DNA of 63,867 bases from Ectocarpus siliculosus (Eukaryota; Sar; Phaeophyceae; Ectocarpales; Ectocarpaceae). The notes under the pieces are model-generated. The model saw only the letters and a list, made by a program, of their open reading frames with translations, was not told the DNA's origin and searched no databases. A program made the translations under genes and the position numbers. Positions 50,901 to 60,620 of this stretch are shown here, piece by piece. Within the stretch, counting starts at the first letter, position 1. The number at the start of each line of letters is the position of its first letter. The stretch covers positions 3,412,589-3,476,455 of the forward strand of contig FN649758.1 in assembly GCA_000310025.1 (NCBI GenBank), given 5' to 3'.

Positions 50901-53007
50901 CGACGTGAGAGCAACCCCACCATAGTCACCACAAACCCCGCCACCAACATCAGCAACAACAAAAAACACCGTGGCAACGAGCAGCACCGGCCACGCAGTC
51001 CCTGCGGACCCATCCCCGCCCCGACCACCTCACCTCCACTCCTTCCGGCTCCTTCTTCTCCACCACCACCTCTTCTTTTTTCTCCTCCTTCTTCTTTCCC
51101 CACGCCCAAATGCTGGTTGCTTTCTTCACCTCCTTTTTCTCCGGCTCGACTATTTTCTCTTCGACGTTTTCCGGGGACGAGAACGGCCCCGAAAGCTTCC
51201 CCTTCAATAATCCGCCTTTCCCGTCCGCCGCGCGGTAAGAGAGTAGCTTCGGACCTAGGCCGACGGAAAACGCCTCCACCTTGGCGAGGAGGTGAAGAAA
51301 AAAAAAGGGGGGCGGGGGGAGGTACGTCCAGCCCAAACTTTGAGCGGCTGCGAAATGGTTGTGTCGTCGCAAAAAAGAGCAGCTCGTCGTCTTGCTGGCA
51401 GAGGCAGCCGTTAGGTTATTTCACATCGTGCTAAAAGCCGCTGCTCGAACCTCCGCGAGGGTGTGTCGACACACTGGTGACGCGCAAGCAAGTGCTTCGT
51501 CGTTGGTTTGCGTCCATCTACTCTTGGGTCGTCGCAAAAACCAGGCAACAACAGCCCTTGCAGAACATTACTCCCCACGCTGAGGACGTGAATCGAACCG
51601 ACTACACCCTAACCAGCAGCAGTGGTGCAGCCTTGCTCAGTGCAGCACAAAGCACACAGCAACGCAGTCGGGCTAGCCGTGCCTGTTGTTTCTCAACACG
51701 CGGAAGCAGAATAATCAACCCCGACCCTCCTCCTCGTCACCTTGATGCCCTGCGATAGCGCCGCCACAAGGTGTCCCACCTCGTGCAGCGTGATTACCGT
51801 CGTTAAGACGCCCAAGGACGCCAGGAGGGCCAAGTTTCCTGCTGCTGCGGAACCCCCCGTGGCGGCCGCAGTAGCAGTAGCAGCAGCAGCGGTTGTTGCA
51901 GCCGTGGCTGCCTTCCCCGTCGCGACGCTCGTTGCCACCGCCGTTGTGGTTGCGGCTCCCGCGGCGGTGAGCGAAGCCGTCGGGGTCTGTTTTTTTTTCG
52001 TAAGGACGGCGTTCGACAAGTTAAGTTTTGTCCGTGCCAACGGTATGCAGATGGGACGTAATCCAATCCGTGTCTACGTGCTTCTTGTGTGATGAGTGCA
52101 TCACGGCGTATCGGCAGGGAAGGTGCTGGTACCGTGTCGACAGGTGCTGGCGACAGAGGCAGGAAGAGAAGTACTTCTACAATCAAGCACGCCCTTTGTA
52201 CAAACGACACAATTTCAAATTTCAGGGCGTACATATGGAATCCAAGCGTGCGGTTAGCGCTTGAGAGGAAACAAAGGGTGGCCGGGTCCTGCTGCTGATA
52301 TATTCGTAGGTGCTGCTGACTGCTTGCATTATCCGCGGGGGTGATGTGGCACCAGTCAGTACAGAAGCAGGGATATACTCGAGCCGAACCTCGGCAGTAC
52401 AACAGGTGTACAAAGATGGCGAAGGCCAAATTCTAAAATGAGATTCGGGAAGGTACAGCTACATATACACGACAATCCGATGACAACACCACCAAAGAGA
52501 GAAACGATTGTATCAAAGATAGAAAACTAGAGCAGCAGCAGCTGGGCAACACGCCCTGGGCAACACACGGTATGTTGTTCTACATGTAGATACAGCGCCT
52601 GTACATCGGTACTGTATTCCTCTCTGACGCCGGATATACGGATTGCGTCCGTCGCGTCAGTCGACCAGTATGATGTTGATGCTGCGAAGGTTGAGGCATT
52701 TTGTCTTGCCGTAAATACCGAACCTTGCACCCGAAAGCCTCCATTTCTCACTCACCAATCTCGACAGGCATCTACCTCCTCCGCCGAGCTGCTTCCCCTG
52801 TCTCAAGGGTTGTTGGCGATGACTCCTCAATCTTGGCGCTGCTGCTGACGCTCGCGGCAGCAGCAGCACCTCGCCGCTGCCGCCTAGCGGCGAAGGAACG
52901 AAGGCCGTTGCCATTGGCTTGTTCCCTCCTCCGCAACATAGCACAACCGCGCCGAGAAACGCCGCAGTCGCCTGCCGCGCAAGTGGTCGTCTCGCGGGTG
53001 GTGGCAT
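45544..53007 (-). CDS. plastid site-2-type zinc metalloprotease (RseP/ARASP family)
   Basis: An intramembrane protease that should cleave membrane proteins within the plastid. Ten exons, all phase-matched: 53007-52756, 51986-51741, 51279-51034, 50505-50393, 50108-49970, 48606-48512, 47837-47735, 47184-46994, 46623-46432, 45670-45544. Together they encode 567 aa. Residues 1-40 hold a signal-peptide-like core (AAFLGAVVLCC) and ATAFVPSP, close to the ASAFAP cleavage motif of heterokont plastid proteins. Then come an Ala/Thr-rich helix, TLHEVGHLVAALSQ (zinc site HExxH), ALPVGGYVSFP, a second hydrophobic segment, a PDZ-like domain (GGAAMAGIQPKDVLLTINGN), SGPVEIVKVGAEVAR, and NSLPVPGLDGGQ (third zinc ligand). 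A last helix ends in VGGAVR. A Lys/Glu-rich insertion lies in exon 3, between the HExxH helix and VGGYV. All catalytic residues are present. The match is closest to plant ARASP-type S2P. Confidence 0.9.
46253..46371. repeat. CAA trinucleotide tract in the last protease intron
   Basis: Interrupted at first and pure for the last 45 bases or so. It lies between exons 9 and 10 of the protease gene. Confidence 0.9.
47878..47941. repeat. GA microsatellite in a protease intron
   Basis: About 62 bases of GA on the plus strand, so CT in the protease transcript, some 40 bases before the exon 7 acceptor at 47838. Confidence 0.95.
50274..50312. repeat. CT microsatellite in a protease intron
   Basis: Interrupted CT repeats of about 39 bases, between protease exons 4 and 5. 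Confidence 0.9.
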
Positions 53008-53259
53008 GTGTGTTGGAGTGTAGACACGAGCCTCCGACGACAACGCAAGGTTCGCGTGCTTTGGTGGTATGTCAACCTGCAATCCTGCCGCCGGCAGAAA
53101 AAAATGCGGCGGGATTACCACTTCGAGAAGAAAAAAAAAAAGGTACAGACACACCGCCTACCGACGGAAAATTCGCCCGGGCTGTTGGCGAGTTCACACT
53201 CCCCGGGTGCCGGGTGCCGGGTGCTGGTTTGGCGGTGTGCCGCGTGGTATACGGGCGAG
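53008..53259. promoter_or_regulatory. putative bidirectional promoter of the protease and importin-like genes
   Basis: Two ATGs face away from each other, 252 bp apart. The stretch holds a poly-A run (about 53132-53143) and a direct CCGGGTGCCGGGTGC repeat near 53203. No TATA box is evident. The head-to-head layout is seen; shared regulation is inferred. Confidence 0.4.
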
Positions 53260-53574
53260 ATGGATGCGGTGCTTTGCTCCGCGTTGTCCGCGGACAACAC
53301 AGTCAGGCGGGGAGCGGAGGCGGCGCTGAGCTATGCCAGGACGCAGCGAGGCTTCGCAATAGCGCTCGCGAAGCAGCTTGCTTCCAACTACTATCCTCGT
53401 GGGGCTTACGATGGAGATGGAGATCAGGCAAGGGCGGCGGCGGCGGCGGCGAGGGAGCGGGACGGAATGTGGATGCCCATGCGGCTGATGGCCGGGATGC
53501 TGCTGCAGCACTTCGTGAGGGACCAGTGGGAGCTGGCTGACGACGCCGTGCTTCCCGCAGAGGACAAGATCCAG
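53260..53574 (+). CDS. importin-9-like protein, first exon only
   Basis: 105 codons from ATG to a GTTTGC donor in phase 0. It reads SADNTVRRGAEAALSYARTQ, then FAIALAKQLAS, then LMAGMLLQHFVRDQWE and AEDKIQ. That is the layout of an importin-beta N-terminal HEAT region: residues that count off the first repeat, then an 'LLxxFVxxxW' helix as in importin-9/Kap114. A low-complexity stretch rich in Ala and Arg sits between. The next expected exon (the conserved WDWPE-type repeat) was not found before the next gene, 3 kb away on the other strand. It could lie beyond a rearrangement, or this may be an orphan exon. A CAG run follows the donor. Confidence 0.6.
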
Positions 53575-54985
53575 GTTTGCAGCAACAGCAGCAGCAGCAG
53601 CAGCAAGTGAAAATATGCAGCAAGGAATATTGTATCGGTTTGGTTTTCTCTCAAGGACCGCGCCTGGGGGGCGGAGGTAGGGGGTGTTGATGCACTCCGA
53701 GGAGTACGAAAAACTTGGCTCGACGACGACAATGCAGACGTTACCTCTTACATACGGCCTGTCTCTCTTCCCCGGTCTGCCATGACGATGACGGCCTGGC
53801 GTGCGATAATCAAGGGACCCCTCGGGTCCCCAGGCTGCTGCCTGCCTGGCTGCCTGGCGGAGCGCAAGCAAGAAACGACACTTTGATGAATCCAGTCGGC
53901 TGCTGCCGTGCATGTGTGCCTAAAATGTGCGCGTATGGCCCTCAACATCCGCCAGTGCTTTTGAGCTCACCGACCCTCTCTCCGACGGCAGTATTTTTCA
54001 GCTCAATCTACCGTGCGTGTGTTTGTTTGGTTGGTCCTTTCCCGTTGACCGCAAGGCCTCAACAACAGCAGTCCTACAGCAGAGCTACAGCGGTAGTGGC
54101 ATGCGTTTTTTTTTTTTTTGCATTTGGCGGACGAAAATACGAGCTCCCCTGTTGGCTGGCGATTTTTTACCGAGATTTTGCCGCGAGCCGCGGCACACAC
54201 AGAAAAGAACAGAGACCGGTCGTTTGCGACGAGCGTGGGTACGAGCCTGCGAGGCAGGCAGGCAAGCGGGCAGAGGTTGCTCCATGCAATCGAACAAGTG
54301 TTGGTCGTCGTAGGCTATGCAGAGCTACAGCAGCAGCAGCAGCAGCAGAAGCAGCAACACCAGCAGTCGGTGTAATCCGTGTATGGCTCAACCTCGTGAT
54401 GTTTGTTTTCGCGCACAAGTACAGCAGTAGACCATGCCTTCTTTTTTTTGTATAGCCGTGGTGGTGGGCGGAACGGCGGAACACGCGCCGTTGTCGTTGT
54501 ACAGGTACACATGCCACAAAGGGGACAGCGCGAGGACAGTTGTTGTGGAAATTGTCATCGTGAGCAACGGGTATCTCGCAAGCCAATCATGCATAGCATA
54601 TTGCACAATGCAACTACTTTTCGTACAATGTATTGTAGATAATTCTTATGGTACCGCTGTAATGTTGAGGCTGTTCGGTGAGGCGCGGAATTTGAAGTTC
54701 AACATGGAAGCGAATCACGTGAACCGCAGTAAGGCACACAGCTACAGTACACAGTCGAGAGCGGGGCGCTCCGCTAGAGACAGAGTTACTTGCACACACC
54801 GCGGCTGGGACAGAGATACATCTGTCTTGAAAAGCCGTTTCTTGCACATGGCCAACCCGCCGCCCGCCCACGGGGGCATCTCGTAAACACCCACTTGCCC
54901 TCGAGAAAATAATCGATCGGAATATGCTACATGCATACAAAAGGGGAAGCTTGTGTAGGGGAAAAGCCGGAGATTCTTCCTCAAT
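53575..54985. other. intron or intergenic DNA after the importin-like exon
   Basis: Contains CAG and CAGCAG runs at 53580-53606 and 54328-54350, and a T run at about 54108-54120. ORFs at 53715-54455 (+) and 53194-53913 (-) overlap each other and show no domain. Confidence 0.35.
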
Positions 54986-54989
54986 AGGT

Positions 54990-55100
54990 AGGGTTGTGTA
55001 TCGGAGCCGATATGTTTGACATAATCGGACGATATATATCGTATCGAATATCTATTGTCAGCCCCGATATGTTGGCTCAGAAACCATAGGTAGGGACAAT
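54990..55100. mobile_element. short non-autonomous element related to the ends of the BED element at 59.6-60.6 kb
   Basis: TAGGGTTGTGTATCGG at 55000 is the complement of CCGATACACAACCCTA at 60597-60612. CCCCGATATGTTGG and ACCATAGGTAGGG at the other end resemble, in inverse, ATCCCTACCCATGG and CCGATATGTTGGG at 59645-59680. Only about 110 bases separate the two ends, so it looks like an internally deleted relative. ATAGGTAGGG occurs as a direct repeat at both edges and may be a target duplication. Confidence 0.45.
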
Positions 55101-55106
55101 CTGGGC

Positions 55107-56598
55107 TATTATATTTTTTTTTGCGAAAGCCGCAGAATCATTGCGTGGTATCCCTACCCCGTGTGCTTCCCTCTACAATTGTCCGATCTGCGGGGACTCG
55201 GACCCTACCACCGCAAGTGGTACAGGTACCTCTCACCACCGGACCAGTCAGCAGTACATGGATTTTAGAAGGTGCTGAGCAGAGGTCGGGGCGTTTTTTT
55301 CGTATATGCTCACACTTCACACAACAATAGAGACAGACGTGAGACGTTGTGTTCGGAAATGGACCCTTGTATGTAACCCCCCGCCGGAGATATTTTTGAA
55401 GTCGAAGTCCCACAGTCGTACTCAGCGTGCATGCGCTCGTGCGCTCTACTTTGCGTGCAAAGAGATGTTACACTTTGACTTTCCACCCCCTCCGTCTTGC
55501 TTTCGTCGTGTCGGGGTGCACCACAGGTTGTTGCAGCATGCAGCAAAATTTCGCTGGGAGACGTTGAAAATACGAAATACAGCAGCAGCAAGTAAGTAGT
55601 GGGGGGCCAAGTGTAGCGGCCCCCACCTACAGCAGTGTCACGACGAGATGTTGCCGCTATTTAAGGCAGTTCGCTAAACCGAACTACCAGTTATATTGCG
55701 GTTATACTACCGGGGGTGCGGCGGTGCGACGTGGTTTTGTGGTCACTAAACAGGGCATGGCGCTAAACAGGGACAAACCGCCCCCCCCACCGTAAGCAGT
55801 TCTGCGGCTGAGAACGCATAATAATAACCGTGTAGAGACGCAAAGCCTCCGCCTTGTGTGCCCTTTTCGATTGGCGATCTTCGCATACACTATAATATTG
55901 CTTTTTTATCCCTCTGGCGTTGCTGTTGTCAGCAGCCACAACTAAACAAAGATGGAGCACGCCACTACTTGCTACAATACACGATACCAGACGAGATACT
56001 TGAACACGATACAGAAGCAGCGACCTTCCCGTCATTTCTGCACGCTCGGCCAGAGATTTCGAGACCACCGTCTGCCTTCTGCTCGGAGAGACTAACCCAA
56101 CCGTGTCGCCTTCTGGAAAACATGACAAAAAACAGCTGGCAACTACAAAGAAGAACGGAAAAACCTCTGCAACACAAGAATGCCAGGCCGCCCCGTCCTC
56201 GTCAGCAGTACAAGCCCACGCCTATCGTTTCAGGAGTTCAAGAGGCATTCCCATCTCCCCCCTCTCCCCCCTCTCCCGGTCTCTCTGGTTCTTACTCCAT
56301 GTTCAACTCGAGACTTTTCATTGAGCGATGGGCTTTTGCTCGTGCTCGGTGGTTGCTGGTACATACTGCTGCGGCCACAGACACTCCACCGGTACAGCAT
56401 CATTCGTCTAGAAGCACTCCCTCCGACAACAGAGCAATCGAAAACCACTGCAAGGCCGCTACCCACCCCCACCATCTGCCGTTTCGACCGAACCGGCACC
56501 GTTTCTGTGTGTCGCCGTTCTTTGTGGCCCATCCTTCCCCTGCACGCGGTTCTTAACCCAGTTTTTCTAAAAACATTTTATGATCATGTTGTAAAATT
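55107..56598. other. intergenic, nothing recognised
   Basis: A 232-codon ORF at 55858-56556 (+) is Pro/Ser/Arg-rich, lacks motifs and is shadowed by several other ORFs. It is not called. Nothing else is seen. Confidence 0.35.
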
Positions 56599-57328
56599 TT
56601 AAGTTGCTGCTTGCATGTACGTGCTTGTCTCGATCGTGTCCGGCAGCTCGGGGATGTCCACCTCGAAGCGGGACTGCACTTCCTCCAGCTTCTTGGCGTC
56701 AGACTCCGTCGATACGAACGAAATAGACAGGCCCTTGGTGCCGAATCTGTCGAACGGAAAGAGGGAGACACACAGAGAGAGCGAGTGTTTGCGTGATACA
56801 GATAGAACAACGAATTGTTGAGCGCAAAAGATACAGCGACAAACATCGGCCTGATCGGTACTGCAAGCTGTTGGCAGTATACACACTTCGATAAATGAGG
56901 AGAAAAAAAAAAGACGCATGTGTCACGGCCTTGCGGCAGTCAACATCGGCTTGAAGAAAAACTGATGCCACACCTACACACACCATTGGTGCCGTTCGAA
57001 AAACGCGTACTACAACTAGGACCACGCTGGCCCTGTGCTACTGATTTCATTATTTAATATATGCCACTCCCGGCCGTCCATTGCGGCTTACTCTCACAGA
57101 CAAGGTCCGATCCAGACTCCCTGCTGAAAACAAAAAAGAAGCCGGTTCTATTCTCACCGTCCTGCGCGGCCCACACGGTGGAGGTACTGGTCCGAGCCGT
57201 CGTCGCCGTCGGGGAAGTCGTAGTTCACCACGATGTTCACGCTCTCGATGTCGATGCCGCGGCCGAAGAGATCGGTGGCCACCAGGATGCGCTTCTCGAA
57301 GTTCTTAATCTGCTTGTAGCGGTTTGTC
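56599..57328 (-). pseudogene. C-terminal fragment of a UAP56/SUB2-type DEAD-box RNA helicase
   Basis: Two phase-matched exons: 57328-57158 and 56746-56599 (stop at 56599-56601). They hold helicase motif V and VI regions, [13 protein letters not shown] and [15 protein letters not shown], then [17 protein letters not shown] and [16 protein letters not shown], the diagnostic C-terminus of UAP56/DDX39/SUB2, which acts in splicing and mRNA export. The segment between DFPDG and QYLHR (DGDDGSDQ region) is a little longer than usual. The upstream three quarters (Q, Walker A, DECD, SAT motifs) were not found on this strand up to 60 kb. The piece is therefore either a fragment or the end of a gene with very long introns or misassembly. 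The 57328 acceptor region is partly duplicated at about 57420-57470. Confidence 0.65.
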
Positions 57329-57968
57329 CTGTAGGGAATGCGACAACAAATATTTACAGGATGAGGCCGGCGTAGAGTTGAGCTACATGCGCTCGGCACT
57401 TCTTGTTGAACTGCTTCTTGTTCATAGCGGTTTGTCCCGCAGGGCATGCCACAACTAGAGGGTGTACGCAAAACTGAGCTACGAGGCCTTGGGGCAGAAA
57501 ACTCTTATGCAGATAAATAGACACGACGTCGTTCTACACATGCACCACGCAGTGTGACATAACAAGAAGTCTTATCCTTTGCACCATCTTTGAAGGACTG
57601 GTGTACCACCCACAGACGTACCAACGACTTGTTTTGCGGTGCTTGACTTGGCATCAGTCTGTTCCCTGCGTGTTGTTTGTCTGCCATCCCTCCCCCCCTT
57701 GCCTCTTACCCCCTTCCCGTGTCACGTCCTTCGGTTCCATAAAGTTAGCACCTTGCAAATAATGGTATGTTCGTTCGGCCCTCATCCCCCCACCCAGAAA
57801 TGTTTTCGTCTCACACGCAGTCATTGCGTATTCAATTACTGATGGATCAACTCGGGCAGTTTGATTGCCAAGTTTATCATAAACATGCAGCTACACACGT
57901 ATGGATGCCAAGAAAACGGAGCACGTGTGATGCGCACGGGGGGGGCATCTATCTGTGCATTGCTCACC
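57329..57968. other. intronic or intergenic; partial duplication of an acceptor region
   Basis: 57420-57470 repeats, with changes, the acceptor and first bases of the helicase exon (GCGGTTTGTCC context). No further helicase exon was found. Confidence 0.4.
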
Positions 57969-59500
57969 GGAAGCCGATCATGTACGCCACGTCATGCTCC
58001 ATGAACACCCGGCGCGGTCCCTTGGGGTTCAAGCCATCAGGCGCGCGGGGGGGGCCGCAGAGAACTATTCAACAAGCTGATACCTTGCCGTGTAGGACGT
58101 TATTGCCCAGCGGATGGGCACGCGGCGGGGGGTTGGTGCGGGTGACGGTGATCCACAAACACAAGAAGAAAAGAAAAACGAGGAGAAACTGAACCCCAAG
58201 CTGGCTGTTTTGATATTTGTTGATGATTGTTGGTTTCTTTGCATGCAATCGATCACGGTCTTGAGATAGTACGGATCAACCTTCGGTTGTCCTGCACCTA
58301 TCAAAATGGTGAGAGCCAGACCAAACGGCGTTTGAAACAGCGTAAGAATTAGCACTGAGGAACAACGCTGCAAGATTAATTTCAATAATTTTTTTACAAG
58401 GGTGTGGCAGAACACAAATTTGTGGAGGACGGCATGTTGTGGGCTCTGCCGGTACGTGGCAGTATGGCAGTACCAAAAACATAATCCATCCCTGTTACGA
58501 CGCCTACTGTCTGTACATACCTGTGATTTTCTGCATCGCAGCACACTTGGGAGTGATGAAGAGACTGTCGAACGGGAACACGCCTGGACCTCCCTTTGGT
58601 GCTTTCACACCGCCGGCATGGTGGACGATGTTCTTGTCGATCGTCTTCTTCAGTTGGTCGATGAAAGCGAGCTGCGCAGGCGACACCCGGTCGCTGTCAT
58701 CGGCACCACTTGCCCCCCCCTCCACCTCGGGGGGTCCTGCCCCGCCACCTCCTCCGGCGCCGTGACCTCCAACCGCTCCTCCTCTCGGTTGCTGTTCTCC
58801 GCGCACTCCAGCTCCTCCAGTCCCCTCCCCGCGCCCACCCGCTCGCACAGGTTGGCGGCTTCCACGGCCTTGACGTACGCCGGTAACTTGTGCTGCTGGT
58901 GTTGACGCACTCGCGCCCACTGCTGTCGCCGCCACGACTGCGTCTGCTGCTGCTGCCAGCTCTGCTGCTGTTGCTACCCCTCCAGCTCCTTGTTGCGGCG
59001 GCGGTGGTGGTGGGGCTGCTGCTCCCCCTTGCGAAGAAGCATGGCGAGCTTTCCCTTCCCTTTACTCGACCCTCGCGGTTGTTGTTGAGGTGGTGCTGCG
59101 GGTCGTGGCGCTCCTTCATGACCCGGTCCGCTGCTGCTGCAGTTGGGCGATCCACCAGCAGCGTTTCTGGCATCTGTGCTGCTCTCCCCGACGCCCTGAC
59201 CTTCATTTGAACTCACATTGTTTCCCTCCCCACCCTGAGCACCACCTACTCGTGGGCGCTTCGAGGTCGACCCTCCTGACAGCCACGACTGCATGCCTCG
59301 CGCCTGCTGTGCGATGTCTCTTGGAGCTGCTGTCTTTTCTGATTGTGTCCTCGCGCCTGGTCTTTTGGACCCGGGTCCGGGCCTCGACCCTTCGTTGCGG
59401 CCCATGGCGGTGGGTGCTGCTCCCACGGGGGTGGGTGGTATGCGCGTGGGTTCGCGTGGCGCGTAGGTGAGCTTGCGGTAGCATTGCTGCAGTACAGCAG
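57969..59500 (-). CDS. unrecognised gene, several exons, Ser/Gly/Gln-rich N-terminal part
   Basis: I do not recognise it. Best exons by frame and splice sites, in transcript order: about 59487-58974 (from a CTGCAG acceptor: CYRKLTYAPREPTRI, then MQSWLSGGSTSKRPRVGG, Pro/Gln-rich tail); about 58910-58515 (YVKAVEAANLCERVGAG, then SPAQLAFIDQLKKTID, FDSLFITPKCAAMQKITG, donor GTATGT); about 58298-58220 (AGQPKVDPYYLKTVIDCM); and about 58065-57970 (GLNPKGPRRVFMEHDVAYM, donor GTGAGC). In the second exon the frame seems to change near a run of eight G at about 58713, by a short intron or a base-count error. The third exon joins the second in phase 1. A basic SKRPR stretch suggests a nuclear protein. 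The last donor is phase-compatible with the helicase exon at 57328, but no family I know supports such a fusion. Confidence 0.45.
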
Positions 59501-59831
59501 TGCAGTCGGCACAAAAAGCGCGGGTCAACCACCTCGTGCTACCCTAACCCGCCAATCACGTGCTGTCGTTTTTAAGTCGTTTTTAAGAATCAGTCCGGAA
59601 GGACCTGCTTTGGACCAATGGAATTGCGTCGTTTTTAAGAAATCATCCCTACCCATGGTCCCTGTTCCGATATGTTGGGCGATATATTTGAGGGGGCTCC
59701 GTGAATCAAAAAGGGGGCATATGTTACAACAGTTACACGTTTGGACCCCCTATGAGGCCTCGCTGTTGCGGCGGCTGTTGCTTTGGACCACAGAAGAGCA
59801 GACTGAACACCGAACACTAGCCGAACACCCC

Positions 59832-60324
59832 ATGAGTACCCCACCAGCAGCGGACCAGGATGGAGGGTCCTCCACGCCGGTGGTTGCAGTAGAACCAGTT
59901 TCAGACACAGAGACAGCAGAGCGTTCGAAGAAAAACGAGCGGGCTGCGAAGGTGGAGAGGGTCAAGATGTAGCCGAAGCTGCCCAAGCCCCCGAATGCCT
60001 CACACCCGGTGTGGAAGCATTTCAGGGTGTATCGGAACCCATGCCATTCGGGCATCGCGATCTGTCAGTTGTGCGTGGCAAACGGCGACTTTCACTGTGC
60101 AGACCAAGTTCAAGGGAGGGTCGCCTACCAATCTCCTGGCCCATCTGGACACCTCCAAGGTTGGACACAGGGACGCACACACCGCGATCAAGCACGCGAA
60201 GGCAAAAGGCTCCGGCTCCGCTGCAGCACCAACAGGACAAGCAGCGATCACCAACTTCCTCCCGAAGGAGGAGGGGGGGGCGATCTGGCACGACGAGTTG
60301 GTTCGTCTCATCATAACTGACTAA
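59832..60324 (+). pseudogene. BED-type zinc finger, N-terminal remnant of a hAT-like transposase
   Basis: From ATG 59832 the frame reads 46 codons to an in-frame TAG (after RVKM). Beyond it are PKPPNASHPVWKHFRVY and ICQLCVANGDF. After a one-base frame change near 60090 it goes on as FKGGSPTNLLAHLDTSK, GHRDAHTAIKHAKAKG and AITNFLPKEE, to a stop at 60324. VW-x-HF, C-x2-C and NLLxHL followed by His are the BED-finger signature, which usually sits at the N-terminus of hAT transposases. No catalytic or dimerisation region follows. It is broken by one stop and one frameshift. Confidence 0.7.
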
Positions 60325-60469
60325 TCATCTGTCATTTATTGTCGATGGATTCCAAGTTTTAGCGTTTTTCAGTAGTTTTCAGGATATCACCCACCAAAAA
60401 ATGGCATGGTCGAAGTGCCCCAAAATCACCCAAAAAATATGCTCTAGTGAAGCCAAATCGCGTAAAAAA

Positions 60470-60620
60470 ACGCCTCCGGCGGGGCGCCTCCAGCGGGGCC
60501 CCTCACCAGCCGGGGGGCCGAGGGGGGGCTCGCGAAGCGAGCCCCCTAACCACGGCTCGCTTCGCTCGCCGATACATATTATATCGTTCGGCTGCGCCGA
60601 TACACAACCCTATCAATAGG
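60470..60620. repeat. GC-rich hairpin cluster
   Basis: The inverted pair GGGGGCTCGC ... GCGAGCCCCC, joined by GAA, makes a near-perfect stem at 60527-60549. GGCTCGCTTCGCTCGCC at about 60553 partly repeats it. Runs of GCGGGGC and CCGGGGGG precede. The cluster sits at the right end of the BED element. Confidence 0.7.

Noticed and set aside
55858-56556. 232-codon plus-strand ORF
   Set aside because: Low-complexity Pro/Ser/Arg composition, no motif, no splice partners, and equally long overlapping ORFs on the other strand.
57158-58065. Fusion of the unrecognised gene to the helicase tail
   Set aside because: The phases are compatible, but the peptide before the junction does not resemble the helicase segment expected there, and a one-in-three phase match is weak evidence.
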